Positions 35,775 to 44,463 of a stretch of DNA of 64,000 bases are shown one piece after another. The stretch is from Saccharothrix luteola (GTDB lineage Bacteria > Actinomycetota > Actinomycetes > Mycobacteriales > Pseudonocardiaceae). A program made the translations under genes and the position numbers. The notes below the pieces were generated by a model. The model made no database searches, had not been told where the DNA came from, and saw only the letters and a program-made list of their open reading frames with translations. How positions within the stretch are numbered: the stretch's first letter is position 1; each line of letters starts with the position of its first letter. Location of the stretch: positions 1-64,000 of the forward strand of contig NZ_JAJHUO010000031.1 of the NCBI RefSeq assembly GCF_020859565.1, given 5' to 3'.

Positions 35775-36980
35775 GTGTCGCCTCCGGGGAAGCGGTGGCG
35801 GGAGGGCGCGGTCGTCGCGGTGGCGTTCGTGGTCTGCCTGCTCGGCGGCTGGCTGCACGTCGACGACACGGTGGCACCGCCGCTGGTGGCGGCCTATCCC
35901 ATCGCCGCGGTGTCGTCAGGGCTGCTCCTGGCGCGGTACCGCGCGCCCGTGGCCACCACGATGGCCACGACCGCGTGCGGCATGCTCGTCGCACCGACAG
36001 GCCTGCTGCTGACCCCGCTCATCGTGGCCCCAGCCGTCGTCAGCGCCTACTCGCTCGCCGTACGGAGCGAACGGCGGGTGGCGGTCGCGGTCCTGCTCCC
36101 GTCGGCCGTGCTGCTGGTCGGCTTCGTCCCCTTCTTCGAAGCCGACTTCTCGTGGCAGGACATGAGCAGGCTGGTGACCGTGGCCGCGTCGCTGCTCGTG
36201 GCCGCAGTGCTGGGTCGCTCGACGCGGCACCGGCGCGCCTACCTGGCGGTCGTGGAGGAGCGGGCACGCCGGGCCGAGGAAAGCAGGGACCGCGAAGCAC
36301 GCCGGAAGGTGGCCGAGGAACGGGTCCGCATCGCCCGCGAGCTGCACGACCTGGTGGCCCACCAGATCACCCTCGCCAACGCGCAGGCCACCGTCGCCGC
36401 CCACCTCTTCGACACCCGCCCCGAGCAGACCCGCACGAACCTGGACGAACTGGTCCGGACCACCCGTCATGCCCTCGACGAGCTGCGGGCCGCCGTCGGT
36501 CTGCTGCGCCAGCCCGACGACACGTCCGCACCCACCGACCCGGCGCCCGGGCTGTCGCAGGTCCCCGCGCTGCTGGCGGCCTTCCGCCGCGCGGGCCTGG
36601 AGGTGTCGATGCACGACGACGGCACAGCCAGGCCACTGCCGCCTGCGGTGGACCTCACCGCCTACCGCATCATCCAGGAGGCTCTGACCAACGTGACCAA
36701 CCACGCCGCCACCGATAGCGCCCGGGTGCGGCTCGTCTGGGCCCGTGACCACGTGACCGTCACGGTCGCGGACGACGGCGAGGGTGCCCGCACGCGGCCG
36801 GAGCGGCCACCCGGCTACGGTCTGATCGGCATGCGCGAACGAGCCGCCGCGGTCGGTGGCACCCTCACCGCGGGCGTGCGCCCCGAAGGGGGCTTCCTCG
36901 TCTCCGCCGACCTGCCCCTGCCCGCTGCCGGGAACGCGGCACGACGAACCGACGCAGCGACCGACAGCGAGGGCCGATGA
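35775..36980 (+). CDS. Sensor histidine kinase (NarL-partner type)
   Basis: About 401 residues. Roughly five transmembrane segments occupy residues 8-150. The HisKA_3 dimerisation box has the phospho-acceptor His191 in RIARELHDLVAHQI, and the ATPase part shows YRIIQEALTNVTNHA and GYGLIGMRERAAAVGG. No large external sensor domain is present, so the membrane part itself probably senses. GTG at 35775 is chosen: TACGCT, a good -10 element, ends 6 bases before it, which suggests a leaderless start; GTG at 35751 is the alternative. The stop overlaps the response regulator start (ATGA). The divergent ABC exporter is the likely target. Confidence 0.88.
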   Translation: MSPPGKRWREGAVVAVAFVVCLLGGWLHVDDTVAPPLVAAYPIAAVSSGLLLARYRAPVATTMATTACGMLVAPTGLLLTPLIVAPAVVSAYSLAVRSERRVAVAVLLPSAVLLVGFVPFFEADFSWQDMSRLVTVAASLLVAAVLGRSTRHRRAYLAVVEERARRAEESRDREARRKVAEERVRIARELHDLVAHQITLANAQATVAAHLFDTRPEQTRTNLDELVRTTRHALDELRAAVGLLRQPDDTSAPTDPAPGLSQVPALLAAFRRAGLEVSMHDDGTARPLPPAVDLTAYRIIQEALTNVTNHAATDSARVRLVWARDHVTVTVADDGEGARTRPERPPGYGLIGMRERAAAVGGTLTAGVRPEGGFLVSADLPLPAAGNAARRTDAATDSEGR

Positions 36981-37717
36981 CCGACGACGCGCCACCCGAC
37001 GGACAGGGCACCGACGAAGCGGCCGGGGACACGCTCCGGGTTCTCCTCGCCGACGATCAGGCGCTGCTGCGCGGTGCCTTCCGCACTCTCCTCGACAGTG
37101 CGGACGACATCGCCGTGGTCGGGGAGGCGGGCGACGGCCGGGAGGCGGTGGCACGGACCCGCGAGTTGCGCCCGGACGTGGTGATCATGGACATCCGGAT
37201 GCCCACCATGGACGGTCTCGCCGCCACCGCGGAGATCTGCGCTGATCCGGATCTCCGTGCCACCCGCGTACTGATCCTCACCACGTACGAGACCGACGAG
37301 TACGTCGCACGGGCTCTGCGCGCGGGGGCCAGCGGCTTCATCGGCAAGGGAATCGAGGCGCACGGCCTGCTCGACGCCGTGCGCACGATCGCCGCGGGCG
37401 ACACCCTCCTGTCCCCGGCGGCGACCCGCTCCCTGGTGGCCCGTTTCCTCGCCACACCGGCCGACACCACACCACGCCATCCCGAACGACTCGCCGCCCT
37501 CACCCCGCGCGAACGCGAGATGGTCGCTCTCGTCGCGACCGGTCTGTCCAACCTGGAGATCGCCGATCGGCTGTATCTCAGCCCTTTCACCGTCCGCGCC
37601 CACGTGCAGCGCGCCATGACCAAGCTGGAGGCACGCGATCGTGCGCAACTCGTCGTCCTCGCCTACCAGACCGGTCTGGCCCGCGCTGTTCCCGACGGCG
37701 GCACCGACCACTTGTGA
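36977..37717 (+). CDS. Response regulator, NarL/LuxR type
   Basis: 246 residues. The receiver domain has the acidic pair in LLADDQALLRGAF, the phospho-acceptor Asp72 in VVIMDIRMP and the switch region FIGKGIEA. The C-terminal LuxR helix-turn-helix has LTPREREMVALVATGLSNLE and the recognition helix near SPFTVRAHVQRAMTK. It is co-translated with the kinase and presumably activates the divergent ABC exporter genes. A broken copy of its receiver domain is at 13863-14055. Confidence 0.9.
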   Translation: MTDDAPPDGQGTDEAAGDTLRVLLADDQALLRGAFRTLLDSADDIAVVGEAGDGREAVARTRELRPDVVIMDIRMPTMDGLAATAEICADPDLRATRVLILTTYETDEYVARALRAGASGFIGKGIEAHGLLDAVRTIAAGDTLLSPAATRSLVARFLATPADTTPRHPERLAALTPREREMVALVATGLSNLEIADRLYLSPFTVRAHVQRAMTKLEARDRAQLVVLAYQTGLARAVPDGGTDHL

Positions 37718-37751
37718 CGGCCGTCGCGGGGCGAGGACTTCGGCTGCTCGG

Positions 37752-37887
37752 TCATGCCGGAAGCGCTGCTGTGAGGTCCACTTCGACGAGTTGACCGGGG
37801 CAGCCGAGTCGCGTGGCGCCGAGCAGGGTGCTCGCGGTGGTGAACGCGGCCCCGAGTCGTGACTGGATCAGCCGCTCCCTGTGGGGT
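37752..37887 (-). pseudogene. RidA/YjgF family C-terminal fragment
   Basis: On the minus strand ERLIQSRLGAAFTTASTLLG and CPGQLVEVDLTAALPA match the C-terminal third of RidA-type enamine deaminases, including the final Val-Glu-Val strand. It is truncated at the IS-A left tip (37888). Confidence 0.7.
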
Positions 37888-38218
37888 TGTGCTAGCCGAA
37901 AATGTCGTCCGTGCAGGTCAGGCGGCGTGGTGGTACTCGTTGAGGATGCCACCCAGTCGTTGCCGTCGGCGGATGTCGAGTCGGGTGATCGCTGCTTGAT
38001 CGGTGACGGCTGGTGGCAGGGCGCGTAGTGGTCGGGCGTTGCCGATGCCTTGGTGGGGTCGGTGGGTGTTGTAGTACTTCTCGTACTCGCGTAGGGCGTG
38101 GAGTAGGTGCTGTTGGTCCCAGATGAGGGTGCGGTCGAGGAGTTCGTGGTGGCAGCTGTGGATCCAGCGTTCCATGATCGCGTTCATGCGCGGGATGCGG
38201 ACACCGGTGAGGACGACC
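37888..38218 (-). mobile_element. IS-A fragment, left end with transposase C-terminus
   Basis: Starts with the IS-A tip TGTGCTAGCCGAAAATG and follows the complete IS-A for about 330 bp, encoding the last 95 or so transposase residues including the catalytic Glu in MNAIMERW. It is cut at 38218 by IS-C; the rest of this IS-A copy is not found on the far side of IS-C. Confidence 0.85.
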
Positions 38219-39330
38219 TGTGGGGTGCCAAAAGTGGGCCATGTGCTCTGACCTGCGGTTAGGCTGCTGTAGGTTCGTACTCGTTGATCAGGCCGCCGAG
38301 GACTGGTCGGCGGTGTATCGAGGTGTAGCCCGGCTTTGCCGTCGGCCGATCTGGTCGCGGTGGCGCGAGTTGCAGTGCTCGGTGTGGTCTGCGGTGGTTG
38401 TAGTGGGTCGTGTAGTGGTCCAGCACGGTCCGGAGGTGGTGTTCGTTGATGACGAGCAGTCGGTCGGTGACTTCGCGTCTGACGGTCCCGACGAACCGTT
38501 CGGCGTGGGCGTTGGCTCGTGGAGACCGGTGGTGGGATCTTCACGACCTTGATGCCGGCGCCGGAGAAGGCCGCGTCGAACGAGGCGGTGAATTGACCGG
38601 CCCGGTCTCGGATGAGGAACCGGAAGTCGTCTGCCCGGTTGCCGAGGTCCATGAGTAGGTTGCGGGCTTGTTGGGTGGTCCAGGGGCCGTTTGGATTCGT
38701 GGTGATGCCGAGGATGTGCACGTAGCGGGTGGCGACCTCCATCACGAAGAACACGTAGACCCGCTTGAGCGTCACGGCGCAGTCGACGTGGAAGAAGTCG
38801 CAGGCCAGCAGGCTCGCGGCCTGCGCGCGGAGAAACTGTCGCCAGGAGGTGTCGGTGTCGCGGTGGGGCGCGGGTGGTACCCGCAGGCGCTTGAGCACGC
38901 GGCGAACCGTTGACGCGGATACCCGGCGGCCGAGGTTGAGCAGCTTGCCCTGGATCCGGCGGTAGCCCCAGCCGGCGTTCTCGCGGGCCATACGCTCGAT
39001 CAACGCCGCGATGATGTCGTCGACAGGCGGGCGGCCCGTGCGGTGGGGGTAGGTCCACTTCTTTACGACCAGGCGCCGGTGCCATCGAAGAAGGGTGCCC
39101 GGCGTCACCAATCGGTGCTCGCGCAGCAGTCGGGGGAGTCGGCGCACCAACGCGGCGAGCACCGCGCGATCAGCCCACTCCAGCCGCGGGCGGGGGTTGG
39201 TACGGCGCAGTACGGCGACTTCGTGCCGTAGCACCAGCAGCTCTACGTCCTTGGCCGCCGATGACCGGCCGAGCAGAACCAACCAGCCGACGACCCGGAC
39301 GAGAACCAGGTACAGCAGACGTAGCGTCAC
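37918..39330 (-). pseudogene. Chimeric transposase frame: IS-C N-terminus joined to IS-A C-terminus
   Basis: The frame looks like one 470-residue transposase but is a composite. Residues 1 to about 265 are IS-C (helix-turn-helix, VKKWTYPHRTG, catalytic Asp in LLACDFFHVD and FLIRDRAGQF). One extra C near 38535 then shifts the phase: the genuine IS-C end (PRANAHAERFVGTVRRE, ending GGLINEYEPTAA) lies in another frame. The shifted reading happens to run through the IS-C tip into the IS-A fragment in phase, adding NAIMERWIHSCHHELLDR. So IS-C is inactivated, and the composite is accidental, though it does contain D, D and E in order. Confidence 0.8.
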
Positions 39331-39413
39331 GCCTCGCGATCATGCCCCTACCGCCCACGGTGCGCGATTGCCGCAGGTTGATGCCTCAGTGCAGAGTTCT
39401 GGCACCCCACAGG
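38219..39413 (-). mobile_element. IS-C element, both ends present
   Basis: About 1195 bp bounded by inverted tips TGTGGGGTGCCAAAAGT (left) and TGTGGGGTGCCAGAACT (right, read inward), both reaching AACCTGCGG or GACCTGCGG. One transposase is encoded on the minus strand. It inserted into an IS-A copy. No clear target duplication is seen. Confidence 0.85.
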
Positions 39414-39477
39414 TGACCGCCTCGCTTCGGCTGACGGATCGAGGTCTGTAACGACTGATGTCCGTCGTTACGTTCGA

Positions 39478-39900
39478 TTGGCACCGGTATACGATCTCAC
39501 GGTCGAGGGTGTCCACACCTACTTCGTGGCGGTCGGCTCGACAGACTTCCTGGTTCACAACTGCGACACCACCGACATGTACCGTGTCTCCCCGGTCGGG
39601 CGAGGTAGTGATGAGGCGGACCACGGATTGGACCCTGCCAACTTCCCCCGGAACGACGAACTCGATGGAGCTGCTCACTTCGGGAACCTCGAGCGAGTCG
39701 AGGACTTCCTCATCACGCATGGTGAGACACATGGTCAAGGAATGCGAGTCAGCGTGCCGAACTCATGGATCGAGGACCGTGAGATTGAGACGTGGGAAGG
39801 TATCGATGAGACCATGGTGGAGTATGTTATTCCTCGGGAACTGTTCGGGGAGTTCAACAACCCCCCGCGTTCTCGGTGGGTGCCAAAGGGGCGGTCGTGA
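39478..39900 (+). pseudogene. Polymorphic toxin C-terminus: end of Hint domain plus toxin module
   Basis: The frame has lost its 5' part at the IS-C side. It opens with the last strands of a pretoxin Hint (intein-like) domain, VYDLTVEGVHTYFVAVGST, ending in the cleavage motif VHNC. The released module of about 115 residues begins DTTDMYRVSPVGRGSDEAD and ends EYVIPRELFGEFNNPP. Such Hint domains auto-cleave to free a C-terminal toxin delivered to neighbouring cells. The strand pattern and ending are somewhat like ADP-ribosyltransferase-fold toxins, but no catalytic set can be pinned down. The stop overlaps the start of the next gene, as expected for a toxin/immunity pair. Without the delivery part it cannot be secreted. 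Confidence 0.75.
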
Positions 39901-40376
39901 CAGTCGGTAGAATGGCACGATATGAGATCGTGCAATGCGTCGTAACTGGGCATCAGCGCTACGGTCTGCTGGTGCGCTCTGAGGGTGGTGAGACCGGCCT
40001 TGTCGATAGTGTCGACATTTCTGATGGGCATGACTCGGCGATCGACTGGCCGTCGATCGGCATCCGACTTCCGTGTGTGGTGCTGGGTTACACGCGAGAT
40101 GGAAGAATTCGTGTTGCGTCGGCACCGTCATATGTTCGCCTGATTCGCGAACTTGATGACCCTGGCCTGGCGCTCGAGGAGTGGAAAGCGTTGCGGGAAT
40201 CGCAAGGGAGCGGGGAAATGGCGAATCGCTTCTTTGGGTCACATCACGCTCGCCCATTGTTGACCTGGGCGTTGAAAACGCACGTGGGATCTGCGAATCA
40301 CACACTAGCTGTTTCACTGTTGAACGCCGCCCCGGGCGAATTGAAGAAAGAGTTGTTGCCGTCGGAAGAGTTTTAG
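39897..40376 (+). CDS. Probable immunity protein with S1-like OB fold
   Basis: 159 residues from GTG 39897, overlapping the toxin stop (GTGA); ATG 39912 is an alternative. Residues 8-75 look like a single S1/OB-fold domain: YEIVQCVVTGHQRYGLLVRS, GLVDSVDISD and VVLGYTRDGRIRVAS. The remainder is helical (LALEEWKALRESQGS). The base composition is visibly richer in A and T than the surroundings. Position immediately after a Hint-toxin module makes an immunity role the simplest reading; the OB fold raises the possibility that it also handles nucleic acid. Not proven by sequence. Confidence 0.65.
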   Translation: MTVGRMARYEIVQCVVTGHQRYGLLVRSEGGETGLVDSVDISDGHDSAIDWPSIGIRLPCVVLGYTRDGRIRVASAPSYVRLIRELDDPGLALEEWKALRESQGSGEMANRFFGSHHARPLLTWALKTHVGSANHTLAVSLLNAAPGELKKELLPSEEF

Positions 40377-40487
40377 CACTACCTTATGCCTTAGTGCTGC
40401 AACGGCACTTATATGAGTGGGTACCCGCGTCGTTTGTAGTGGCTGAGGCGGGCTTGGTGTTGGCGTCGTCGGCGCCAACACGACCAG

Positions 40488-41229
40488 GATTAGACGTGCT
40501 CGGCGCTGGTCGCCGGTCGTAAGACCAGGTTGATCAGCAGGCGTCGGATCTCGGGTAACGTGAAGCCGATCATGTCCGCGCGGGGGACACCGATTCCCCT
40601 TTCGCCACAAGGGATCGCGTAACGGCGAGCCAGGCGTGGGCGAGCATGGACAGGGTGATGTGGGCGTACCAGGCCCGCCATGAACGGACCTGGTAGTGGT
40701 CGAGTCCGGCCTCGTTCTTGGCCTGTTGGAAGCATTCCTCGATGCGCCAGCGGGTGCCGGCGATCCAGGCCAGGTCCAACAAGGTCGACCGGTGTGGTCC
40801 GTAGCAGACGTAGTAGGCGATGTCGGTCGGGTCGGTGATCGAGCGGCGGGCGAGCAGCCAGTGTCCGCGGCCCGGTTCCCCCAGGATGCGCAGCGGCACC
40901 CTCGCCCAGTCGTACTCGCGCGGGCCGTGTGCACCGGCGCCCACCGACAACCGGCGCCAGGACCGTGCCGGCAGTCCGGCGACGAGGTCGTCGGCGCGGA
41001 CCTGGCGGAAGTCGGTGGTGACCAGTGTGTCGTTGACCCTGGTCGCCACCACGTGGGCGATGTCGTGCTGCTCAAGCCAGAACCGCAGGTACTTGGCCTG
41101 CCCGTAGGCCTCGTCCGCGGTCACCCACCCGAACGGCACCCCGGCGGCCAACGCCCGTTCGATCATCGCCATCGCCAGGCGCGGCTTGGTCGCGAACCCG
41201 ACCTCGTCGGGCACGTCGGCCGTGTGCTT
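40488..41229 (-). pseudogene. IS701-type transposase, truncated and frameshifted
   Basis: The frame contains VTADEAYGQAKYLRFWLE and WIAGTRWRIEECFQQAKNEA, the DDE regions of IS701-family transposases, and RSWRAWYAHITLSMLAHAWL. The N-terminus is missing (it begins FGKHTADVPDEVGF at a junction with an IS-A tip). Near 40580 the frame shifts, the real end being MIGFTLPEIRRLLINLVL. Not functional. Confidence 0.8.
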
Positions 41230-41262
41230 GCCGAAAATTCCATCCATGCAGGTCAGATGCTT
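41229..41262. mobile_element. Solo IS-A left tip
   Basis: TGCTTGCCGAAAATTCC followed by ATGCAGGTCAG is the IS-A terminal repeat without any transposase sequence behind it. It marks the point where the IS701 transposase was cut. Confidence 0.65.
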
Positions 41263-41495
41263 GTCATGCAGTTCGACCTCCCGACGCGGAGTCGGTATCC
41301 CGCAGTCGCGTCTGGCGGCGATCGACGCCGCGCCCCAGTCGAGTGTGCGGCCTAGAGGACGACTTGCTGTGCACAGCGGTCTGGCGCATCGGCACTGCGG
41401 CCGGCGTGTTCGCCTGCGAGGAGCTCGGTGTACGGCACGTGGGTTGCGGTGGTGTCCCGACGTTCGGTGGCGGCGGTGGGGCTACTATCCGGTGT

Positions 41496-41891
41496 GTGAG
41501 TTCTCCGGTTGCCCGTTCGTCCGAGCCTGACCGGCCTGTTGGTCGGGCGGCGGACGTGGATGGTCTGGAGTCGACGCCCGAGTGGGTGGGTGATGGCAGG
41601 GCGGCCGCACTGTTCGGCTCGCCGGAGCTGATCCGTGCAGCGTTGCTGCCTGAGCATGCCGGCGAGTTCGATGGGGCTTTCGATGCCGCGTTGAGCGCGG
41701 CCCGTCGGACTCTTCGTCTGGACCAGCTGAGGTCGACCCTGCAGGTGTGGCGGCGGGTCGCGATGCTGACCCGCGAAAACCCGGAGGCGGCCCGTCGGCT
41801 GGTGGACACCACCGTCGAGGTCCGTCGTGCGGGTGCCTCCCGGCCGGGCAGTGTGTCGTGGGACGAGCTGCGGGCGGAGTTGGGTCTGTAG
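41496..41891 (+). CDS. DUF6247 family protein, putative antitoxin
   Basis: 131 residues from GTG 41496. The core (IRAALLPEHAGEFDGAFDAA, then WRRVAMLTRENPEAARR and SWDELRAELGL) fits the DUF6247 family of actinobacteria, which is usually found in front of small RelE-like genes. The N-terminal 30 residues are probably disordered. It lies 34 bp before the RelE-like gene. An antitoxin function is inferred from this pairing. Confidence 0.75.
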   Translation: MSSPVARSSEPDRPVGRAADVDGLESTPEWVGDGRAAALFGSPELIRAALLPEHAGEFDGAFDAALSAARRTLRLDQLRSTLQVWRRVAMLTRENPEAARRLVDTTVEVRRAGASRPGSVSWDELRAELGL

Positions 41892-41925
41892 TCGCCAGTA
41901 GTCCAGGCGGCGGTGGACGACGATC

Positions 41926-42201
41926 ATGGCTTACACCCTCGACATCGATCCTGGTGCGCAGGAGCAGATCCGCGCGCTTCCACCCGAGGCGCTCGTCGCG
42001 CTCGGTGAGGCGCTCGAAGTCCTAACCCTGGTGCCCGAGCGGGGCAGTCCGCTCAACCCGGACAATCCGGATGGCGGACTGTTCCACCTCACGTTCGGCC
42101 AGGGGCTCGGATTGATCACCTACCTCCTCTTGACCGCCCAGGACCGGGTGGACGTCCTGCTGGTGACCTGGGTGTCCTTCGACCGCGACCATGGTTCCTG
42201 A
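41926..42201 (+). CDS. RelE/ParE-like toxin
   Basis: 91 residues with the RelE/ParE pattern: an N-terminal strand then helix (LDIDPGAQEQIRALPPEALV), a second helix, and terminal strands (GLITYLLLTAQDRVDVLLVT, then WVSFDRDH). RelE-type toxins cut mRNA at the ribosome; ParE types block gyrase; the sequence does not decide. The ATG at 41926 has no strong ribosome site. It pairs with the upstream DUF6247 gene as a probable type II toxin-antitoxin module, which would fit stabilising the integrated element that ends just downstream. Confidence 0.75.
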   Translation: MAYTLDIDPGAQEQIRALPPEALVALGEALEVLTLVPERGSPLNPDNPDGGLFHLTFGQGLGLITYLLLTAQDRVDVLLVTWVSFDRDHGS

Positions 42202-42362
42202 TCCGATTGGTGGTTCGGGGTCTTGAGGCATTGAGGAGCGGGCGGTGGGAGAAAAATGGGAGCCGCCGGACGCGTCCAACAGCGTCGAACCGCATTCAAC
42301 GGCACCCAATAGCCGCGTTTTCCTGCACTAATTCTATTCGTGCTGGTAGGGGCGTTATGTCG

Positions 42363-42410
42363 GCTTCATTCACACCGAAGAGGTCACTGGTTCGATCCCA
42401 GTATCGCCCA
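42363..42410 (+). other. tRNA-Val(CAC) 3' fragment, probable attachment site
   Basis: GCTTCATTCACACCGAAG is the anticodon arm of tRNA-Val with anticodon CAC (42371-42373), followed by GGTCACTGGTTCGATCCCAG (variable loop and T arm) and TATCGCCCA (acceptor 3' strand). The anticodon stem has one mismatch and the 5' half of the tRNA is absent, so this is not a functional tRNA. A tRNA 3' half beside an integrase gene is the usual att site left by an integrated plasmid or phage. Confidence 0.8.
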
Positions 42411-42415
42411 CGCAG

Positions 42416-42455
42416 GTCAGAGGCCCGGAACCGTTCATGGTTCCGGGCCTCTGAC
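42416..42455. terminator. Perfect 17-bp hairpin after the tRNA fragment
   Basis: GTCAGAGGCCCGGAACC (42416-42432), loop GTTCAT, then GGTTCCGGGCCTCTGAC (42439-42455). A perfect stem without U-tract, as commonly used for termination in actinobacteria. It sits between the tRNA fragment and the integrase end and would serve both directions. Confidence 0.75.
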
Positions 42456-42485
42456 GTTGTGCAAGCAGCGAAGTACAGCAGTGGA

Positions 42486-42636
42486 TCAGGTGTCGAGGCT
42501 TTCGCTCAACTGCTGTAGTGCCTTTCGCGTTGCTTCGTCGGACACCTCGGTGTAGATCTCCATCGTGACCTTCATGTTCGCGTGACGCAGGATGCGCATG
42601 ATCACCCGAGGGTGAACGCCCAACTCGGCGAGCAGT
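42486..42636 (-). pseudogene. Tyrosine recombinase C-terminal stub
   Basis: On the minus strand the last 50 residues of an integrase: LLAELGVHPRVIMRILRHAN with the catalytic His, then MKVTMEIYTEVSDEATRKAL with the nucleophilic Tyr. The stop is 31 bp from the hairpin beside the tRNA-Val fragment, the typical position of int next to att. The rest has been replaced by an IS-B fragment whose frame happens to continue into it. Confidence 0.8.
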
Positions 42637-43534
42637 GAGTGGGCGTTTATCCGCGGTGCCTGTGGTGCGCTTTTGATGATGCGGAGGTTGTCGGCCTGGA
42701 AGACGGTGTCGAACGTCTGGCTGTACTTGCCGTCGCGGTCGCGGAGCAGGAAGCGCAGGGACTCCATGCGGGTGCCGAGGTCGGTGGCGAGGTTCCTGGC
42801 CTGCTGGGTCGTCCATGCCTGGGTGGGGTGGGTGGTGACTCCGGTGATGTGCAGGCGTCTGGTGCTGTGTTCGAGGAACGCCAGTGCGTAGAGGCGTTTG
42901 CCGAGCACGGGTGTCGAGGTTGAGGAAGTCGGCCGCGATGATGCCCTGGGCTTGGGCGGTGAGGAATTCCCGCCAGGTCGGACCGGACCGGCGTGGTGCC
43001 GGGTCGATGTCGGCGTCGTGCAGGATCTGCCAGACGGTCGAGTGGGCGATGCCATGGCCGAGGCGGGCCAGTTCGCCCTGGATCCGGCGGTGGCCCCAGC
43101 GGGGGTTCTCCTTGGCGAGGCGCAGCACGAGCGACTTGGTGGCGGTTCGTGTCGGTGGGCGTCCGATGCGTCGACGCGCGGAGTAGTCCCACTGACGGGC
43201 CACGAGTCTGCGGTGCCAGGAGAGCAGGGTGCCTGGCGTGACGGGAAGACCTCCCGCCACCGCCGACGATCCACCAGCCCGGCGAGAGCGGCGAACCAGA
43301 ACCGATCGGCGGGCTCGTAGCCGACCGGACCCGCGAGCTGTCGACGCAGGACCGCGTTCTCGTGCCGCAGCACGAGCAGTTCGGCGTCCTTCACCATCTC
43401 GCTGCGTAGCAGCATCGACGGCACGGACAGCAGCTTCCGGGTGATCTTGTACAGCAGGGACACGATCACCCGGTCATACTGTCAAGACGGTGAAGCCCTC
43501 GCCCTACCAGCGACGATGACTTTTCGAGCGGCAC
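42637..43534 (-). mobile_element. IS-B fragment, right end with most of the transposase
   Basis: Ends at 43534 with the IS-B tip (TGTGCCGCTCGAAAAG read inward). It encodes the IS-B transposase from its start at 43469 (MIVSLLYKITRKLLS) to the region before the third catalytic residue, where it joins the integrase stub. A frameshift near 43240 separates the HTH part from the core, and another near 42905 breaks the core. The left end is missing, so the element is dead. Confidence 0.8.
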
Positions 43535-44026
43535 AGGTTACGGCCGCGCAGCGTTCACCATCGACTGGGACCGACGCCAGGTCACCTGTCCGCAAGGGGT
43601 GCGTAACACGATCTGGTCGGAATGCTCCGAACGCGGCCGGGACTCGATCGTGGCCCGCTTCCCCGTCACCTCCTGCCAGCCGTGCCCGGTCCGTCCACAA
43701 TGCACACGATCAACACGGCCCGGACGCCAGTTGATGCTACGCACACGGGACGTTCACGAGGCGGTCGAGCACGCCCGAACAGAGCAGGCGACCGACGAGT
43801 GGAAACAGCGCTATGCGATACGGGCCGGTGTCGAGGGCACCATCCACCAGGCGGTCGCCGTCACCGGGATCCGTCGCTGTCGCTACGTCGGGCTGCCAAG
43901 ACGCGCCTCGCCCACGTCTTCACGGCCACCGCCCTCAACCTGATCCGCCTGGCCGCATGGTGGAGCGGCGCATCACTCACCCGGCGAAGCACCAGCCACC
44001 TCTCAAGGCTGGCCTTCGCCGCATGA
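43535..44026 (+). pseudogene. IS1182-type transposase, C-terminal part
   Basis: Reads TIDWDRRQVTCPQGV, VTSCQPCPVRPQCTRS (the paired cysteines typical of this family) and RYAIRAGVEGTIHQAVAVTG. A frameshift near 43895 is followed by LAHVFTATALNLIRLAAWWS in another phase. The start is cut by the IS-B tip. Confidence 0.75.
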
Positions 44027-44220
44027 CCGAATTGGGCAACAGAGTCCCACGGGCCAGTTCACCACCTCGTTCGACGCCGCCTTCTCCGCCACCGGCATCC
44101 AGGTCGTAAAGATGCCACCACGATGTCCGCGAGCCAACGCGCACGCCGAACGGTTCGTCGGCACCGTCCGACGAGAAGCCACCGACCGATTGCTCATCCA
44201 CGAACACCACCTGAGATCAG
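44027..44220 (+). mobile_element. IS-C fragment, transposase 3' region
   Basis: Reads FTTSFDAAFSATGIQVVKMP, PRCPRANAHAERFVGTVRRE and ATDRLLIHEHHL, the third-catalytic-residue region of the IS-C transposase, here in its correct unshifted phase. Both ends are missing. Confidence 0.75.
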
Positions 44221-44463
44221 TGGCTGCAAGCCCCGGATGTGAAGCGCACCACCTCCTCGAGCAACAAGGCCGTGGTTTGGTCGAGTTGGTGCTCAAATGC
44301 TCCCGCAGGCACTGGAGCCCTCGCTTTCCCCGGAGCGACACGCGTGCCATTGCGGATCACGTCTCCTACCGGCCTCCCGGTCGGCTTGTGGAGTCGTGCA
44401 GGGCTCGGCCGGGGTCGCGGCGCTTGCCGGCAGCGGGGAGTGACACGGAAGAGAGAGCGCGGC

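Noticed and set aside
38219..39413. Target-site duplication flanking IS-C
   Set aside because: Both flanks end in GACC-like bases, but the right flank GGTGACC overlaps the tip and longer matches fail, so no duplication is claimed.
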